Positions 34,522 to 43,217 of a DNA stretch of 64,000 bases are shown piece after piece. The notes under the pieces are model-generated. The model was not told the DNA's origin. It was given only the letters and a program-made list of their open reading frames with translations, and did no database searches. The position numbers and the translations under genes are program-made. This DNA comes from Brenneria corticis (GTDB lineage: Bacteria; Pseudomonadota; Gammaproteobacteria; Enterobacterales; Enterobacteriaceae): NCBI RefSeq assembly GCF_003115855.1, contig NZ_KZ819081.1, positions 62,001 to 126,000 on the forward strand. Reading direction: 5' to 3'. Numbering within the stretch: position 1 is the stretch's first letter; every line of letters starts with the position of its first letter.

Positions 34522-34548
34522 ATGCGGCACCGCCAGAATGTGCCGCAT
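34522..34548. terminator. Hairpin after the flavoprotein gene
   Basis: ATGCGGCAC (34522-34530) pairs with GTGCCGCAT (34540-34548) across a nine-base loop, 20 bases past the stop codon; only a short AT-rich tail follows. Likely end of the catabolic operon transcript. The remaining 270 bases of the 318-bp gap before the porin gene hold no convincing gene and include the promoter-side part of the duplicated porin unit (from 34621). Confidence 0.5.
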
Positions 34549-34819
34549 TAATTACAACCAGAGGCGGAAACAGCGCGCTAATAATAAATCTGACAGTCAG
34601 AGAATAATTATTATCGTACCGTCATTAACACTATTTATGACCGAAAAGAGCGTGAATAAACCTTGTTCAGTACCCGATAAAAGCCGCGGAGTTTCCTTTA
34701 TGGAACGCGTAAAGCGGAAATAAATAGCCGCGATGAATAAGGATAAATAAGTCGCTCTGCCGTTTTTTGTCATTCAATGACCGGCTGTTCTCGTCTCATT
34801 ATCTCTGTGGGATAGAACA

Positions 34820-36193
34820 ATGAAAATAACACACCGTAATATATGGACGAGGATGCTGTCCGTCGGCGTCGTTGCGTCCGGTATGCTGCTGACGGGCGTT
34901 CAGGCGCGGGCCGCCGAGCCGGCGTCTGAACGCCCGCTGTCGGAGGCGGGAACATGGCTGGCGGAGCATGGCGTCACGCCGCATCTGATCGTCTCGCAGC
35001 TTTATTTGGGCAACCCCAGCGCGGGAACCCGCACCGACCAGCATGAAACGCTGACCATGTTTATGGCCGGCGCGGACTTCGATCTGGACCGCATGGGGCT
35101 TATTCCCGGCGGGAGCATCCATTTTATGCAGCTATGGGTGCCTTTTACCCATAATCTGGAGCTCGGCAACCAGTCGGGCGGCGTGCTGGCCGGCAACCCG
35201 CCGCCCTACATTCCAAAAACGGCGCATCTGATGCGCTTCACCTATGAGCAGAAGCTGTTCGACGATCGGCTGTCGATTGAGGCCGGCAAGAGCAACCCGG
35301 GACAATTCTTCGGTTTCACCAACTGCAATATTCCCTCGGCCTGCGTAAACACCATACTGAATGAAACGGCGGTGTTCGCGCCGCCGCCTTATGCCGGCTG
35401 GGGCGCTCGCATCGGCTACCGCTTTACGCCGACGCTGGAGTCAGGCATCGGCGCCTGGCGCACCTATCAGGCGTTTCCATTCACCAACGGCTGGGAACGC
35501 TGGGACGACGACCTGGACAGCGGCAACACCCTGCTGGTCGCCAACGTGGCGCGGCGCGTCAACTGGCAGCAGGAGCCGTATCCCTTTAACTGGGAGGTTT
35601 TGGGATTCCATAATTTCAAGGAGTATGACGACGTTTACTACACGGTAAACGGCACCTCCAAGGTGTACGACGGCAGTTCCCCGGCGCGTACCCATGACGG
35701 CGTCTCCGGCGTCTATCTCACCGCCAAGAAAGCGCTGTGGCGGCGCGACGGCGGAACCGATACGCAGAATCCTTTCCCCAGCGCGGTAAGCCTGCACGGC
35801 AGCGTAACGCACACCCTGCAGTCGCACGCGCACCGGGGGATCGCCACCCTGGCGGACGCCGGGCTGATCTGGTCCGGTCCGTGGCAGAGCCGTCCTCACG
35901 ACAGCTACGGCCTGACGTTCCGCTGGGCCAAACTGACCGGCAGCGAGCAGAACTACCTGCAGGATATGTTCGACGTGTCGGGCGGGACGGGGTGGCAGGT
36001 GCCGCGCAACGAGTATCAGCTGAGCATCGACGCCTCCATTATGCTGACGCCGGAAGTGAATCTACAGCTGATCGGCGCCCGCACCTGGAACAACAGCAAC
36101 TGGCAGTATCCCTACACCAGCGTCAAGCCGGAGAACGGCTATACGTTCTGGCTGCAGCTGAACGTGCTGGCGGACAAACTGCTCGGTCTTTGA
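34820..36193 (+). CDS. OprB-family carbohydrate-type porin (copy 1)
   Basis: A 457-residue outer-membrane porin of the carbohydrate-selective OprB family. A signal peptide ends near ARAAE; the mature protein is rich in alternating beta strands with aromatic girdles, contains GWGARIGYRFTP, and ends LNVLADKLLGL. OprB channels pass sugars and other small polar compounds passively. It differs from copy 2 at roughly one residue in ten, and the cysteine pair (TNCNIPSACVNT) is present in both. Located straight after the catabolic operon, it may be the outer-membrane entry for that substrate, although it has its own 5' region. Confidence 0.88.
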   Translation: MKITHRNIWTRMLSVGVVASGMLLTGVQARAAEPASERPLSEAGTWLAEHGVTPHLIVSQLYLGNPSAGTRTDQHETLTMFMAGADFDLDRMGLIPGGSIHFMQLWVPFTHNLELGNQSGGVLAGNPPPYIPKTAHLMRFTYEQKLFDDRLSIEAGKSNPGQFFGFTNCNIPSACVNTILNETAVFAPPPYAGWGARIGYRFTPTLESGIGAWRTYQAFPFTNGWERWDDDLDSGNTLLVANVARRVNWQQEPYPFNWEVLGFHNFKEYDDVYYTVNGTSKVYDGSSPARTHDGVSGVYLTAKKALWRRDGGTDTQNPFPSAVSLHGSVTHTLQSHAHRGIATLADAGLIWSGPWQSRPHDSYGLTFRWAKLTGSEQNYLQDMFDVSGGTGWQVPRNEYQLSIDASIMLTPEVNLQLIGARTWNNSNWQYPYTSVKPENGYTFWLQLNVLADKLLGL

Positions 36194-36381
36194 CAGAGAA
36201 GGCGGACTGGCGGGATTGCCGGTCCGCTGACCACGCCCAGGCAATATGAATGGCGTCGACTCTGTAACAACAGGAGAGAAATGACCATGAGGTATTTATT
36301 CAATAATTCAACATTATGCGGACGGCGGTAAATTAACGCCTTATGACGCATTACTAATAAACAGAGACAGAAACAGCAGGG

Positions 36382-36414
36382 TAATAATACGGCCGGTTGC
36401 CGGCCGTATTATTA
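36382..36414. terminator. Perfect 15-bp hairpin between the two porin genes
   Basis: TAATAATACGGCCGG (36382-36396), a TTG loop, and the exact complement (36400-36414). No T run follows. It is the only strong structure in the 423-bp space 36194-36616, which otherwise holds the second copy's promoter-side repeat. Probable transcription end for porin copy 1 or an mRNA 3' stem; no counterpart is seen before copy 1. Confidence 0.5.
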
Positions 36415-36616
36415 GCGCGTCGTCATTAACGCTATTTATGACAGAGAAGAGCATCAACAAACCTTAATTCAACGCCCGTTGAAGGCCGTTTGTCGCCGCT
36501 GTGACAGGGTCGGAATAAATAACCGGCAATGAAGAGGGGTAAATAAGCCGCTCTGTGGTTTTTGGTTATTTAATGACCGGCTGCTCTCGTCTCATTGCTA
36601 CCGGTGGGATAGAACA

Positions 36617-37990
36617 ATGAATACAACATTTCGTAATATAGGGGCGAGGATGCTGCCCGTTGGCGTTATTGCGTCCGGTATGCTGCTGACGGGCGCTCAG
36701 GCGCTGGCCGCCGAGCCGGCGCCTGAGCGCCCGCTGTCCGAAGCGGGGAAATGGCTGGCGGAGCATGGCGTCACGCCGCACCTGATCGCCAGCCAGCACT
36801 GGCTGGGAAACCCCAGCGCGGGGACCCGCACCGGCCAGCACGAAACGATGACCGTGTTTATGGCCGGCGCGGACTTCGATCTGGACCGTATGGGGCTGAT
36901 CCCCGGCGGGAGCATTCACTTTATGCAACAGTGGGTGCCATTTATCCATAATTTGGAGCTCGGCAACCAGTCGGGCGGTGTGCTGGCCGGCAACCCGCCG
37001 CCCTACAGTCCCAAGGTGGCGCATATGATGCGTCTCACCTATGAGCAGAAGCTGTTCGACGATCGACTGTCGATCGATATCGGCAAAAGCAACCCGGCGC
37101 TGTTTTTCGGCTACAACAACTGCAATATCGAGATTTCCTGCGTAAACACCATTCTGAACGGCACCGCGGTGTTCGCGCCGATGCCTTATGCCGGCTGGGG
37201 CGCGCACATCGGCTACCGCTTTACGCCGACGCTGGAGTCGGGCATCGGCGCCTGGCGCACCTATCAGGCGTTTCCGTTCACCAACGGCTGGGAGCGCTGG
37301 GACGACGACTTCGAAAGCGGCAACACCCTGCTGGTCGCCAACGTGGCGCGGCGCGTCAACTGGCGGCAGGAGCCGTACCCCTTTAACTGGGAGATCCTGG
37401 GATTCCATAACTTTATGGAATACGACGACGTCTACTACACGGTAAACGGCACCTCCAAGGTGTACGACGACAGCTCCCCGGTTCGCACCCATAACGGCGT
37501 CTCCGGCTTTTATCTCACCGCCAAAAAAGCGTTGTGGCGGCGCGACGGCGGGAGCGATGCGCAGAACCCTTTCCCCAGCGCGGTAAGCCTGTACGGCAGC
37601 GTGACGCACACCCTGGGGTCCGAGGCGTATAAAGGGCTCGCCACGCTGGCGGATGCGGGGATCATGTGGTCCGGTCCCTGGCAGAGCCGCCCCCACGACA
37701 GCTACGGCCTGACGTTCCGCTGGGCCAAACTGACCGGCAGCGAGCGGGACTACCTGCAGGATGTGTTCGCCGTTGAGGGCGGAACGGGGTGGCGGGTGCC
37801 GCGCAACGAGTATCAGCTGAGCATCGACGCCTCGATTATGCTGACGCCGGAGGTGAATCTGCAGATGGTCGGCGCCCGCACCTGGAATAACACCAACTGG
37901 CAGTATCCTTATTCCGGCGTCAAGCCCGAGGACGGCTATACGTTCTGGATCCAGCTGAATGTGATGGTGGATAAGCTGCTCGGGCTTTGA
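36617..37990 (+). CDS. OprB-family carbohydrate-type porin (copy 2)
   Basis: Same length (457 residues) and architecture as the preceding porin, with the same signal peptide layout (ending ALAAE) and cysteine pair (NNCNIEISCVNT). Substitutions cluster in segments likely to be loops, such as the LYLGNPSAG/HWLGNPSAG and IPSA/IEIS regions and EAYKGLATL against HAHRGIATL, suggesting divergence of surface or constriction residues rather than decay. Preceded by its own duplicated 5' flank and a GGGATAG-type ribosome-binding site. Confidence 0.88.
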   Translation: MNTTFRNIGARMLPVGVIASGMLLTGAQALAAEPAPERPLSEAGKWLAEHGVTPHLIASQHWLGNPSAGTRTGQHETMTVFMAGADFDLDRMGLIPGGSIHFMQQWVPFIHNLELGNQSGGVLAGNPPPYSPKVAHMMRLTYEQKLFDDRLSIDIGKSNPALFFGYNNCNIEISCVNTILNGTAVFAPMPYAGWGAHIGYRFTPTLESGIGAWRTYQAFPFTNGWERWDDDFESGNTLLVANVARRVNWRQEPYPFNWEILGFHNFMEYDDVYYTVNGTSKVYDDSSPVRTHNGVSGFYLTAKKALWRRDGGSDAQNPFPSAVSLYGSVTHTLGSEAYKGLATLADAGIMWSGPWQSRPHDSYGLTFRWAKLTGSERDYLQDVFAVEGGTGWRVPRNEYQLSIDASIMLTPEVNLQMVGARTWNNTNWQYPYSGVKPEDGYTFWIQLNVMVDKLLGL

Positions 37991-38166
37991 TGCCGAAAAC
38001 GAGGCGCGGGGGGATAAAGCGACCCGCGTCCGTTTCCCTCCTCCGCGGGTCGTGCCGCGGCGGCGAAAACCGGCCGCTCGGCGGGTTCGGCGGCAGGGAA
38101 CCGCCGGCCGGGGAAATGGGGACATATCCATTTCCTTACTATTCTAATCCGATAAAAGCATTTGCT

Positions 38167-38196
38167 TTGATTGGTTGGCGATAATAAATCTATAGC
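38167..38196 (+). promoter_or_regulatory. Candidate promoter of the cysteine/encapsulin operon
   Basis: TTGATT (38167-38172) and TATAGC (38191-38196) with an 18-bp spacer lie 46 bases before the first gene, within an AT-rich patch following a GC-rich inverted-repeat region (37990-38120). The upstream AT-rich run 38125-38165 could bind CysB or H-NS, but no site is claimed. By eye only. Confidence 0.35.
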
Positions 38197-38241
38197 CAAG
38201 TGATTCATTCTTCACGAGACGTCAAAATACGAGGAAAAATC

Positions 38242-39267
38242 ATGGCGGAGCAGGATGTGGGCGAGTTGTTGTTTATCCAGCAAAGCCATGTAAATTGGCA
38301 TCTGGACGACGTGGTGAAGGAACTGAGCGCGGTTCGTCAGCAATGGCGGAGAAAATATTACCCGAGCGATTATCTGGATAAGCGCCTGATACCGTCGAAA
38401 GAGAAAGTGTCCGAGATTGCGGATACCCTGATAAAAGGGTTATATCCGATGCGTCTGGGCATCAGCGAGCTGCGCAAGGAAAATGAAGACTATTACGTGG
38501 GGTATTTGCTAGGCACCGCCCTGGACCGCCTGGCGGAAGAGGCCAGCCTGGAATTGCGCTACTATTCCAGTTTACAAGAACAGCCCGCTTCACAAGAACA
38601 GGCCGGTCGGCAGGAACAGCGTGGCGATACGCCGCCGCGTGATGAAGACGCCGCCGGGTTCGGGGAAGCCGTCAGGCGCGTGAAAGCCTTCGCCGCCAGG
38701 CTGCCCGAGATCCGCAAACAGCTGGATAACGATATTCTCGCCGCCTATCAGGGCGATCCCGCCGCGCACAGCGTCGACGAGGTGTTGATCTGCTATCCGG
38801 GGATCTACGCCGTTATCCATCATCGCATCGCCCACCAGCTATATCTGCTGGATCTGCCGCTGCTGGCGAGGATCATCAGTGAAAAGGCCCATAGCCAGAC
38901 CGGTATCGATATCCACCCCGGCGCGCAGATAGACGAAGGGTTTTTTATCGATCACGGCACCGGCGTGGTAATAGGCGAAACCGCGATTATCGGCAAGCGG
39001 GTGCGTATTTACCAGGCGGTGACGCTGGGCGCCAAACGTTTTATCACCGACAGTTCCGGCAATCTGCAAAAGAATTATCCCCGCCACCCGATTATTGAAG
39101 ATGACGTGGTCATTTATGCCGGCGCGACGCTGCTGGGGCGGATCCGTATCGGCGCCCGTTCGACCATCGGCGGCAACGTCTGGTTAACGCGCGACGTGCC
39201 GCCGGAAAGTAATATTCGCCAGGCCAGCGCATTGCAAACGCAATATAAGGATGGCGACGGCATTTAA
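38242..39267 (+). CDS. Serine O-acetyltransferase (EpsC/SAT type)
   Basis: A 341-residue serine acetyltransferase that makes O-acetylserine from serine and acetyl-CoA. The C-terminal left-handed beta-helix is clear: hexapeptide repeats through IDIHPGAQIDEGFFIDHGTG, VVIGETAIIGKRVRIYQAVTLGAK and the turn at VVIYAGATLLGRIRIG. The N-terminal helical part is longer than in CysE and is interrupted by a Gln/Glu-rich linker (QEQPASQEQAGRQEQRG, ~120-140), typical of the longer EpsC-type enzymes. The start at 38242 has GAGG seven bases upstream. It is the first gene of the seven-gene sulfur operon; homologues of this type are reported beside Family 2A encapsulins. Confidence 0.9.
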   Translation: MAEQDVGELLFIQQSHVNWHLDDVVKELSAVRQQWRRKYYPSDYLDKRLIPSKEKVSEIADTLIKGLYPMRLGISELRKENEDYYVGYLLGTALDRLAEEASLELRYYSSLQEQPASQEQAGRQEQRGDTPPRDEDAAGFGEAVRRVKAFAARLPEIRKQLDNDILAAYQGDPAAHSVDEVLICYPGIYAVIHHRIAHQLYLLDLPLLARIISEKAHSQTGIDIHPGAQIDEGFFIDHGTGVVIGETAIIGKRVRIYQAVTLGAKRFITDSSGNLQKNYPRHPIIEDDVVIYAGATLLGRIRIGARSTIGGNVWLTRDVPPESNIRQASALQTQYKDGDGI

Positions 39268-39390
39268 TCCGCCGCGGATTAAATTGTTGGTCGTTTATAT
39301 TTTCCGGCGCAAATTGCGAGTTGGGTCAATAAAGAAAATCGCCTGCTGACATAATAGTAATAAAAATATAACCATTTGTATGGAAGATAT

Positions 39391-40293
39391 ATGAGTATTC
39401 TGGATCTGGTCGGTAATACCCCATTGATAGCATTAAAGAATTTATCCGAAGATATATCTGACGTTCCCATATTCGGCAAAGCGGAATTTATGAACCCCAG
39501 CGGTTCCGTTAAAGATCGCGCGGCAAAAGCCATGATCCTTGACGGCATCGCCAGCGGAAAGCTGACCCCCGGAAAAACCATCATTGACGCCACCAGCGGT
39601 AATACCGGCATTGCCTACGCGATGATCGGCGCGGTGCTGGGTTATCAGGTCGTCCTCTTTATGCCGCGGAATACCAGCATCGAGCGCAAACGAATTATCA
39701 GCCATTACGGCGCCGCCATCGTGGAAACCGATCCCCTGGAGGGTTCCGACGGCGCCTATCTGGCGGTCAAGGAGCGCGTGGCGGCGGACCCCGAACGCTA
39801 TTTTTACCCCGATCAATACAACAACGACGTTAACGTCCAGACGCATTTCACCACCACCGGGCTGGAAATCTGGCGGCAAACGCACCATCGTGTGACACAT
39901 TTCCTCGCCAGCGTGGGGACCTCCGGCACCTTTGTCGGCAGCGCCCGGCGTCTGAAGCAGGAAAATCCGTCGATCAAGACGCTGATGGTACAACCGGCAT
40001 CCCCTTTGCATGGTATCGAAGGGACCAAGCACATGGCCAGCAGCATCAAGCCGGGCATTCTGGATGAAACGCTGCATGACGGGGTGATAACCGTGACGAC
40101 GGAAGAGGCCTATGCGATGACGCGGCGCCTGGCGAAGCGGGAAGGCATCTTCGTCGGCGTGTCGTCGGGGGCGAATGTGGCGGCGGCGGTAAAACTTAAA
40201 CGCACCCTGGCGGCGGACGCCGTGGTGGTTACCATACTTTGTGATACCGGTTCACGCTATACGGCGGACCCTTTTTGGAATGAAAATCTATGA
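39391..40293 (+). CDS. cysM: CysM-type cysteine synthase (PLP)
   Basis: A 300-residue fold-type II PLP enzyme. The PLP lysine is in NPSGSVKDRA, the substrate loop in TSGNTGIAYA, the phosphate cup in GTSGTFVG, and the C-terminal CDTGSRYT motif is intact. It makes cysteine (or S-linked cysteine) from O-acetylserine or O-phosphoserine. The adjoining JAMM protease and CysO-like carrier follow the Mycobacterium tuberculosis mec-cysO-cysM set, so the sulfur donor is probably carrier-thiocarboxylate rather than free sulfide; that is inference. The start at 39391 (MSILDLVGNTP) suits family alignment; five extra codons upstream are possible. It overlaps the next gene by four bases. Confidence 0.88.
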   Translation: MSILDLVGNTPLIALKNLSEDISDVPIFGKAEFMNPSGSVKDRAAKAMILDGIASGKLTPGKTIIDATSGNTGIAYAMIGAVLGYQVVLFMPRNTSIERKRIISHYGAAIVETDPLEGSDGAYLAVKERVAADPERYFYPDQYNNDVNVQTHFTTTGLEIWRQTHHRVTHFLASVGTSGTFVGSARRLKQENPSIKTLMVQPASPLHGIEGTKHMASSIKPGILDETLHDGVITVTTEEAYAMTRRLAKREGIFVGVSSGANVAAAVKLKRTLAADAVVVTILCDTGSRYTADPFWNENL

Positions 40294-40715
40294 TACGGCT
40301 ATCGAAAGAGACGGAGCGGTTAATCCGGCTGGAAGGCGAAAAAGCCTATCCCAACGAGTGTTGCGGCGTGTTGCTGGGCGCCAGCAACGAACAGGGGGAG
40401 GCGATAGTCGATCAGATCCTGCCCATCGAGAACGGGCGGGAAGAGGAGGAACAGTATCATCGTTTCGTGATTACCGCGGACGACTTTTTGCGCGCGGAGC
40501 TGGTTGCCCGCAAGCAGGGGATCGAGGTGATCGGTTTCTACCATTCCCACCCGGATCACCCGGCCGTTCCCTCTGAATTCGACCGGGTGCACGCTCTGCC
40601 TTTCTACGCCTACATCATTGTGGCGGTGGAAAAACGGGTATCCGGCGACTTTACCAGCTGGCGGCTGACGCCCGACCGTGAACGTTTTATTCAGGAAGAC
40701 GTCGACAATAACTGA
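40290..40715 (+). CDS. JAMM/MPN+ metallopeptidase (Mec-like, M67)
   Basis: A 141-residue JAB1/MPN-family zinc peptidase with the complete JAMM motif: Glu23 (PNECCG), His85 and His87 (YHSHPDHP), Ser95 and Asp98 (PSEFD). M. tuberculosis Mec removes the newly made cysteine from the C-terminus of CysO; the Pseudomonas QbsD homologue trims residues after the Gly-Gly of QbsE. Here both jobs are plausible because the neighbouring carrier has residues beyond Gly-Gly. Its start overlaps the cysM stop (ATGA), and it ends 25 bases before the carrier gene. Confidence 0.9.
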   Translation: MIRLSKETERLIRLEGEKAYPNECCGVLLGASNEQGEAIVDQILPIENGREEEEQYHRFVITADDFLRAELVARKQGIEVIGFYHSHPDHPAVPSEFDRVHALPFYAYIIVAVEKRVSGDFTSWRLTPDRERFIQEDVDNN

Positions 40716-40740
40716 ACACCCTATTTAGCGAGGATTAACC

Positions 40741-41031
40741 ATGGCGGCAACTTTATTGATTCCAACGGCGCTGCGCGCCTTTACCGACGGTCAGTCGAAA
40801 ATCAGCCTGGAGGGCGATACCGTGGGGCAGCTGATCGGCGCGCTGGCGGATAAATACCCCGATATTCGCCAGCACCTGTATGAGGATGACGGCGCGCTGC
40901 GTTCGTTTATCAACCTTTACGTCAATGAAAAGAATATCAAAACCACCGGAGGGCTGGATACGCCGGTGGGCGACGGCAGTGAAGTCATTCTGGTGCCGGC
41001 GATAGCCGGAGGAGCGGGAGAGGCGGCATGA
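40741..41031 (+). CDS. CysO/MoaD-like ubiquitin-fold sulfur carrier with C-terminal extension
   Basis: A 96-residue beta-grasp protein of the MoaD/ThiS/CysO type: IPTALRAFTDGQ at the start, NLYVNEKNI in the middle and a C-terminal VILVPAIAGG. In active carriers the Gly-Gly ends the chain and is turned into a thiocarboxylate by an E1-like enzyme. Here Gly90-Gly91 is followed by AGEAA, so the tail must be trimmed first, most likely by the JAMM protease encoded just upstream. The ATG is preceded by GCGAGGATTAACC-type spacing. The stop overlaps the moeZ-like start by four bases. Confidence 0.88.
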   Translation: MAATLLIPTALRAFTDGQSKISLEGDTVGQLIGALADKYPDIRQHLYEDDGALRSFINLYVNEKNIKTTGGLDTPVGDGSEVILVPAIAGGAGEAA

Positions 41032-42203
41032 GTATTGCGAGTATCATTCCCGACGATCGTCTGGCGGAGTTGTCCAACGCCGATATCGCGCGTTACAGCC
41101 GCCATTTGCTGTTGCCGGAGGTCGGCGTCGAGGGGCAGCAGCGCATAAGAAGCGCGCGCGTGCTGCTGGTGGGCACGGGCGGGCTGGGCGCGCCGGTGGC
41201 GCTCTATCTGGCGGCGGCGGGGATCGGCACCATAGGAATAGTGGATTTTGATTTTGTCGAAGTATCCAACCTGCAGCGCCAGATCATTCACGGCACCAGG
41301 GATATCGACCGCCCGAAGGTGGCCTCGGCCAAGGATCGCATCAAGGCCATTAATCCCGGCGTGGAGGTGGTGACCTATAACACGCAGCTAAACAGCGGCA
41401 ACGCGCTGGATATCATCCGGGAATACGACATCGTGGTGGACGGTACCGACAACTATCCCACCCGTTACCTGATTAATGACGCCTGCGTCCTGCTGGGCAA
41501 ACCCAACGTCTACGGCTCCATCTTCCAGTTCGAAGGGCAGGCCAGCGTGTTTTACGCCAAAGAAGGCCCGTGCTATCGCTGCCTCTATCCGGCGCCTCCG
41601 CCGCCGGGACTGGTGCCTTCCTGCGCCGAAGGCGGCGTGGTCGGCGTTCTGCCCGGCATTATCGGCACCATTCAGGCCGCGGAAGTCATCAAACTTGTGG
41701 TGGGCGGCAGCGACAGCCTGATCGGCCGCCTGCTGCTGTTCGATGTGTGGCAGATGAAACAGCGCGAGCTTCAGCTGGAAAAAGATGCCGATTGCCCGAT
41801 CTGCGGCGCGCATCCAAGCATCCGAGAGCTAATTGATTATGATGAATTCTGCGGTCTGAAACCGTCGACGGAAGAAGAGCCTATCGAAAGCGTGACCGCG
41901 CTGGAGTTAAAGGCCTGGCTGGACGACGACAAGCCGCTGCAACTCATCGATATCCGCGAACCTCATGAACGCGCCATTGTGAAATTCCCTGATGCCAAGG
42001 TGATACCGCTGGGTCAGATAATCAGAAGGATCGACGAGTTTGATCCTGCCGTCGATGCGGTGTTTCTGTGCAAAATCGGGCAGCGCAGCATCTTTGCCAT
42101 TCGCGCGTTACAACATGCCGGATATAAAGGGAGGTTATTGAATTTAAAAGATGGCATCAATGCCTGGGCGCGGGATGTGGATGCCCGCTTACCGCAATAT
42201 TGA
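41028..42203 (+). CDS. MoeZ-like E1 adenylyltransferase/sulfurtransferase with rhodanese domain
   Basis: A 391-residue MoeB/ThiF-type activating enzyme fused to rhodanese. Residues ~20-265 hold the ATP-binding GTGGLGAP, the arginine-rich SNLQRQIIHG region and two zinc CxxC pairs (CYRC, CPIC). Residues ~285-390 are a rhodanese domain with DIREPHERA and active-site cysteine in LCKIGQRS. MoeZ of M. tuberculosis adenylates CysO and transfers sulfur from its rhodanese persulfide to give the thiocarboxylate. The encapsulated desulfurase or its product could load this cysteine; that link is inference. Four-base overlap with the carrier gene. Confidence 0.92.
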   Translation: MSIASIIPDDRLAELSNADIARYSRHLLLPEVGVEGQQRIRSARVLLVGTGGLGAPVALYLAAAGIGTIGIVDFDFVEVSNLQRQIIHGTRDIDRPKVASAKDRIKAINPGVEVVTYNTQLNSGNALDIIREYDIVVDGTDNYPTRYLINDACVLLGKPNVYGSIFQFEGQASVFYAKEGPCYRCLYPAPPPPGLVPSCAEGGVVGVLPGIIGTIQAAEVIKLVVGGSDSLIGRLLLFDVWQMKQRELQLEKDADCPICGAHPSIRELIDYDEFCGLKPSTEEEPIESVTALELKAWLDDDKPLQLIDIREPHERAIVKFPDAKVIPLGQIIRRIDEFDPAVDAVFLCKIGQRSIFAIRALQHAGYKGRLLNLKDGINAWARDVDARLPQY

Positions 42204-42269
42204 GGGATTGCACCGCAGTATCCTTGACCAACGTCTTATACACCTATTAATGGAAAAGAAGGAAGCATC

Positions 42270-43217
42270 ATGGCTGAGAAGAAAACGCAATTGAACGCAC
42301 TGGGGCGCGAAGCCGCTTATCAGTTGGCGAATGTGACCAAAACGGCACCGCAGTTTGGCGCCATTACCCCCCGCTGGGTGTCTCGCTTTCTTGAGTACAA
42401 AGGGCTGGAAGCCGGGATATACCGCGTCAACAAGGTGGTGGAAGGGGATACGCCGCTGGATATCCTGTGCAGCCAGGATCCCACCCGCATTGAAATACCC
42501 AAAGGCTATATCGAGTATCAAACCAAACCGCGCGAGTATCAGCTGGATTCGATCGCCACGATCGTCAACGTCGATACCAAAATCGCCGATATCTACAGTT
42601 CGCCGTTCGATCAGGCGGCGGAACAGATCAATCTGGCCATCGAAAGCCTGCGCGAGCGTCAGGAGAGCCAGTTAATCAATAACGATGATTACGGCCTGCT
42701 GAAAAACGTCGCCGACTCGCAGCGCATCCAGACGCGCAGAGGCCGGCCGACGCCGGACGACCTGGACGAGCTGATTTCCAAAGTGTGGAAAGAGCCGTCG
42801 TTCTTCCTGGCGCACCCGCGCGCCATCGCCGCGTTCGAACGCGAAGCGACGCGCCGCGGCGTACCGCCCGTCACCGCGACGATCCACGGCGGAACCTTTA
42901 TTCTGTGGCGCGGCATCCCCTTGATCCCTTCCGATAAACTGTTCGTGGACGGCTTAAAGAATCCGAAAGGGCAAAGCGGTAAAACCAATATTCTGCTGAT
43001 CCGTTCCGGCGAAGCCAAACGTGGGGTGCTGGGCCTGTATCAGTCGGGGCTGCCCAATGAACAGTCCCGCGGATTGTCGGTGCGCTTCAGAGGCATTGAC
43101 GACAACGGCGTGGCGTCTTATCTACTTTCGGTCTATTGCTCTGCTGCTATCCTGGCTGACGACGCCATTGCGGTATTGGAAGACGTTGAAGTAGGTGAGT
43201 ACTATGACTACGAATAA
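42270..43217 (+). CDS. Family 2A encapsulin shell protein (SrpI-like)
   Basis: A 315-residue HK97-fold shell protein of the Family 2A encapsulins. It has the N-terminal arm (ALGREAAYQLANVTKTAPQF, TPRWVSRFLEYKGL), ~E-loop and P-domain wording such as DDYGLLKNVADSQRIQTRRGRPTPDDLDEL in pieces, and WKEPSFFLAHPRAIAAFEREATRRG. The cyclic-nucleotide-binding insert of Family 2B is absent. In Synechococcus elongatus and Acinetobacter, such shells self-assemble around a cysteine desulfurase and can accumulate elemental sulfur. AAGGAAG precedes the start. The next gene, overlapping its 3' end, is exactly such a desulfurase. No portal, terminase or protease is near, so it is not a phage capsid. Confidence 0.92.
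   Translation: MAEKKTQLNALGREAAYQLANVTKTAPQFGAITPRWVSRFLEYKGLEAGIYRVNKVVEGDTPLDILCSQDPTRIEIPKGYIEYQTKPREYQLDSIATIVNVDTKIADIYSSPFDQAAEQINLAIESLRERQESQLINNDDYGLLKNVADSQRIQTRRGRPTPDDLDELISKVWKEPSFFLAHPRAIAAFEREATRRGVPPVTATIHGGTFILWRGIPLIPSDKLFVDGLKNPKGQSGKTNILLIRSGEAKRGVLGLYQSGLPNEQSRGLSVRFRGIDDNGVASYLLSVYCSAAILADDAIAVLEDVEVGEYYDYE

Larger units (their letters stand above)
34621..37990. repeat. Tandem duplication of an OprB porin gene with its upstream region
   Basis: Unit 1 (34621-36193) and unit 2 (36422-37990) align over both the coding sequence and ~200 bases of 5' flank. Shared non-coding segments include GTCATTAACNCTATTTATGA, a TAAATAAGYCGCTCTG stretch and TGACCGGCTGYTCTCGTCTC just before each ribosome-binding site. 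The offset is 1,797-1,801 bp. Because promoters were duplicated too, both copies can be expressed independently. Confidence 0.85.

Noticed and set aside
42270..43217. HK97-fold protein as evidence for a prophage
   Set aside because: No terminase, portal, protease, tail or integrase gene nearby, and the partner gene is a cysteine desulfurase; the Family 2A encapsulin reading explains it fully.
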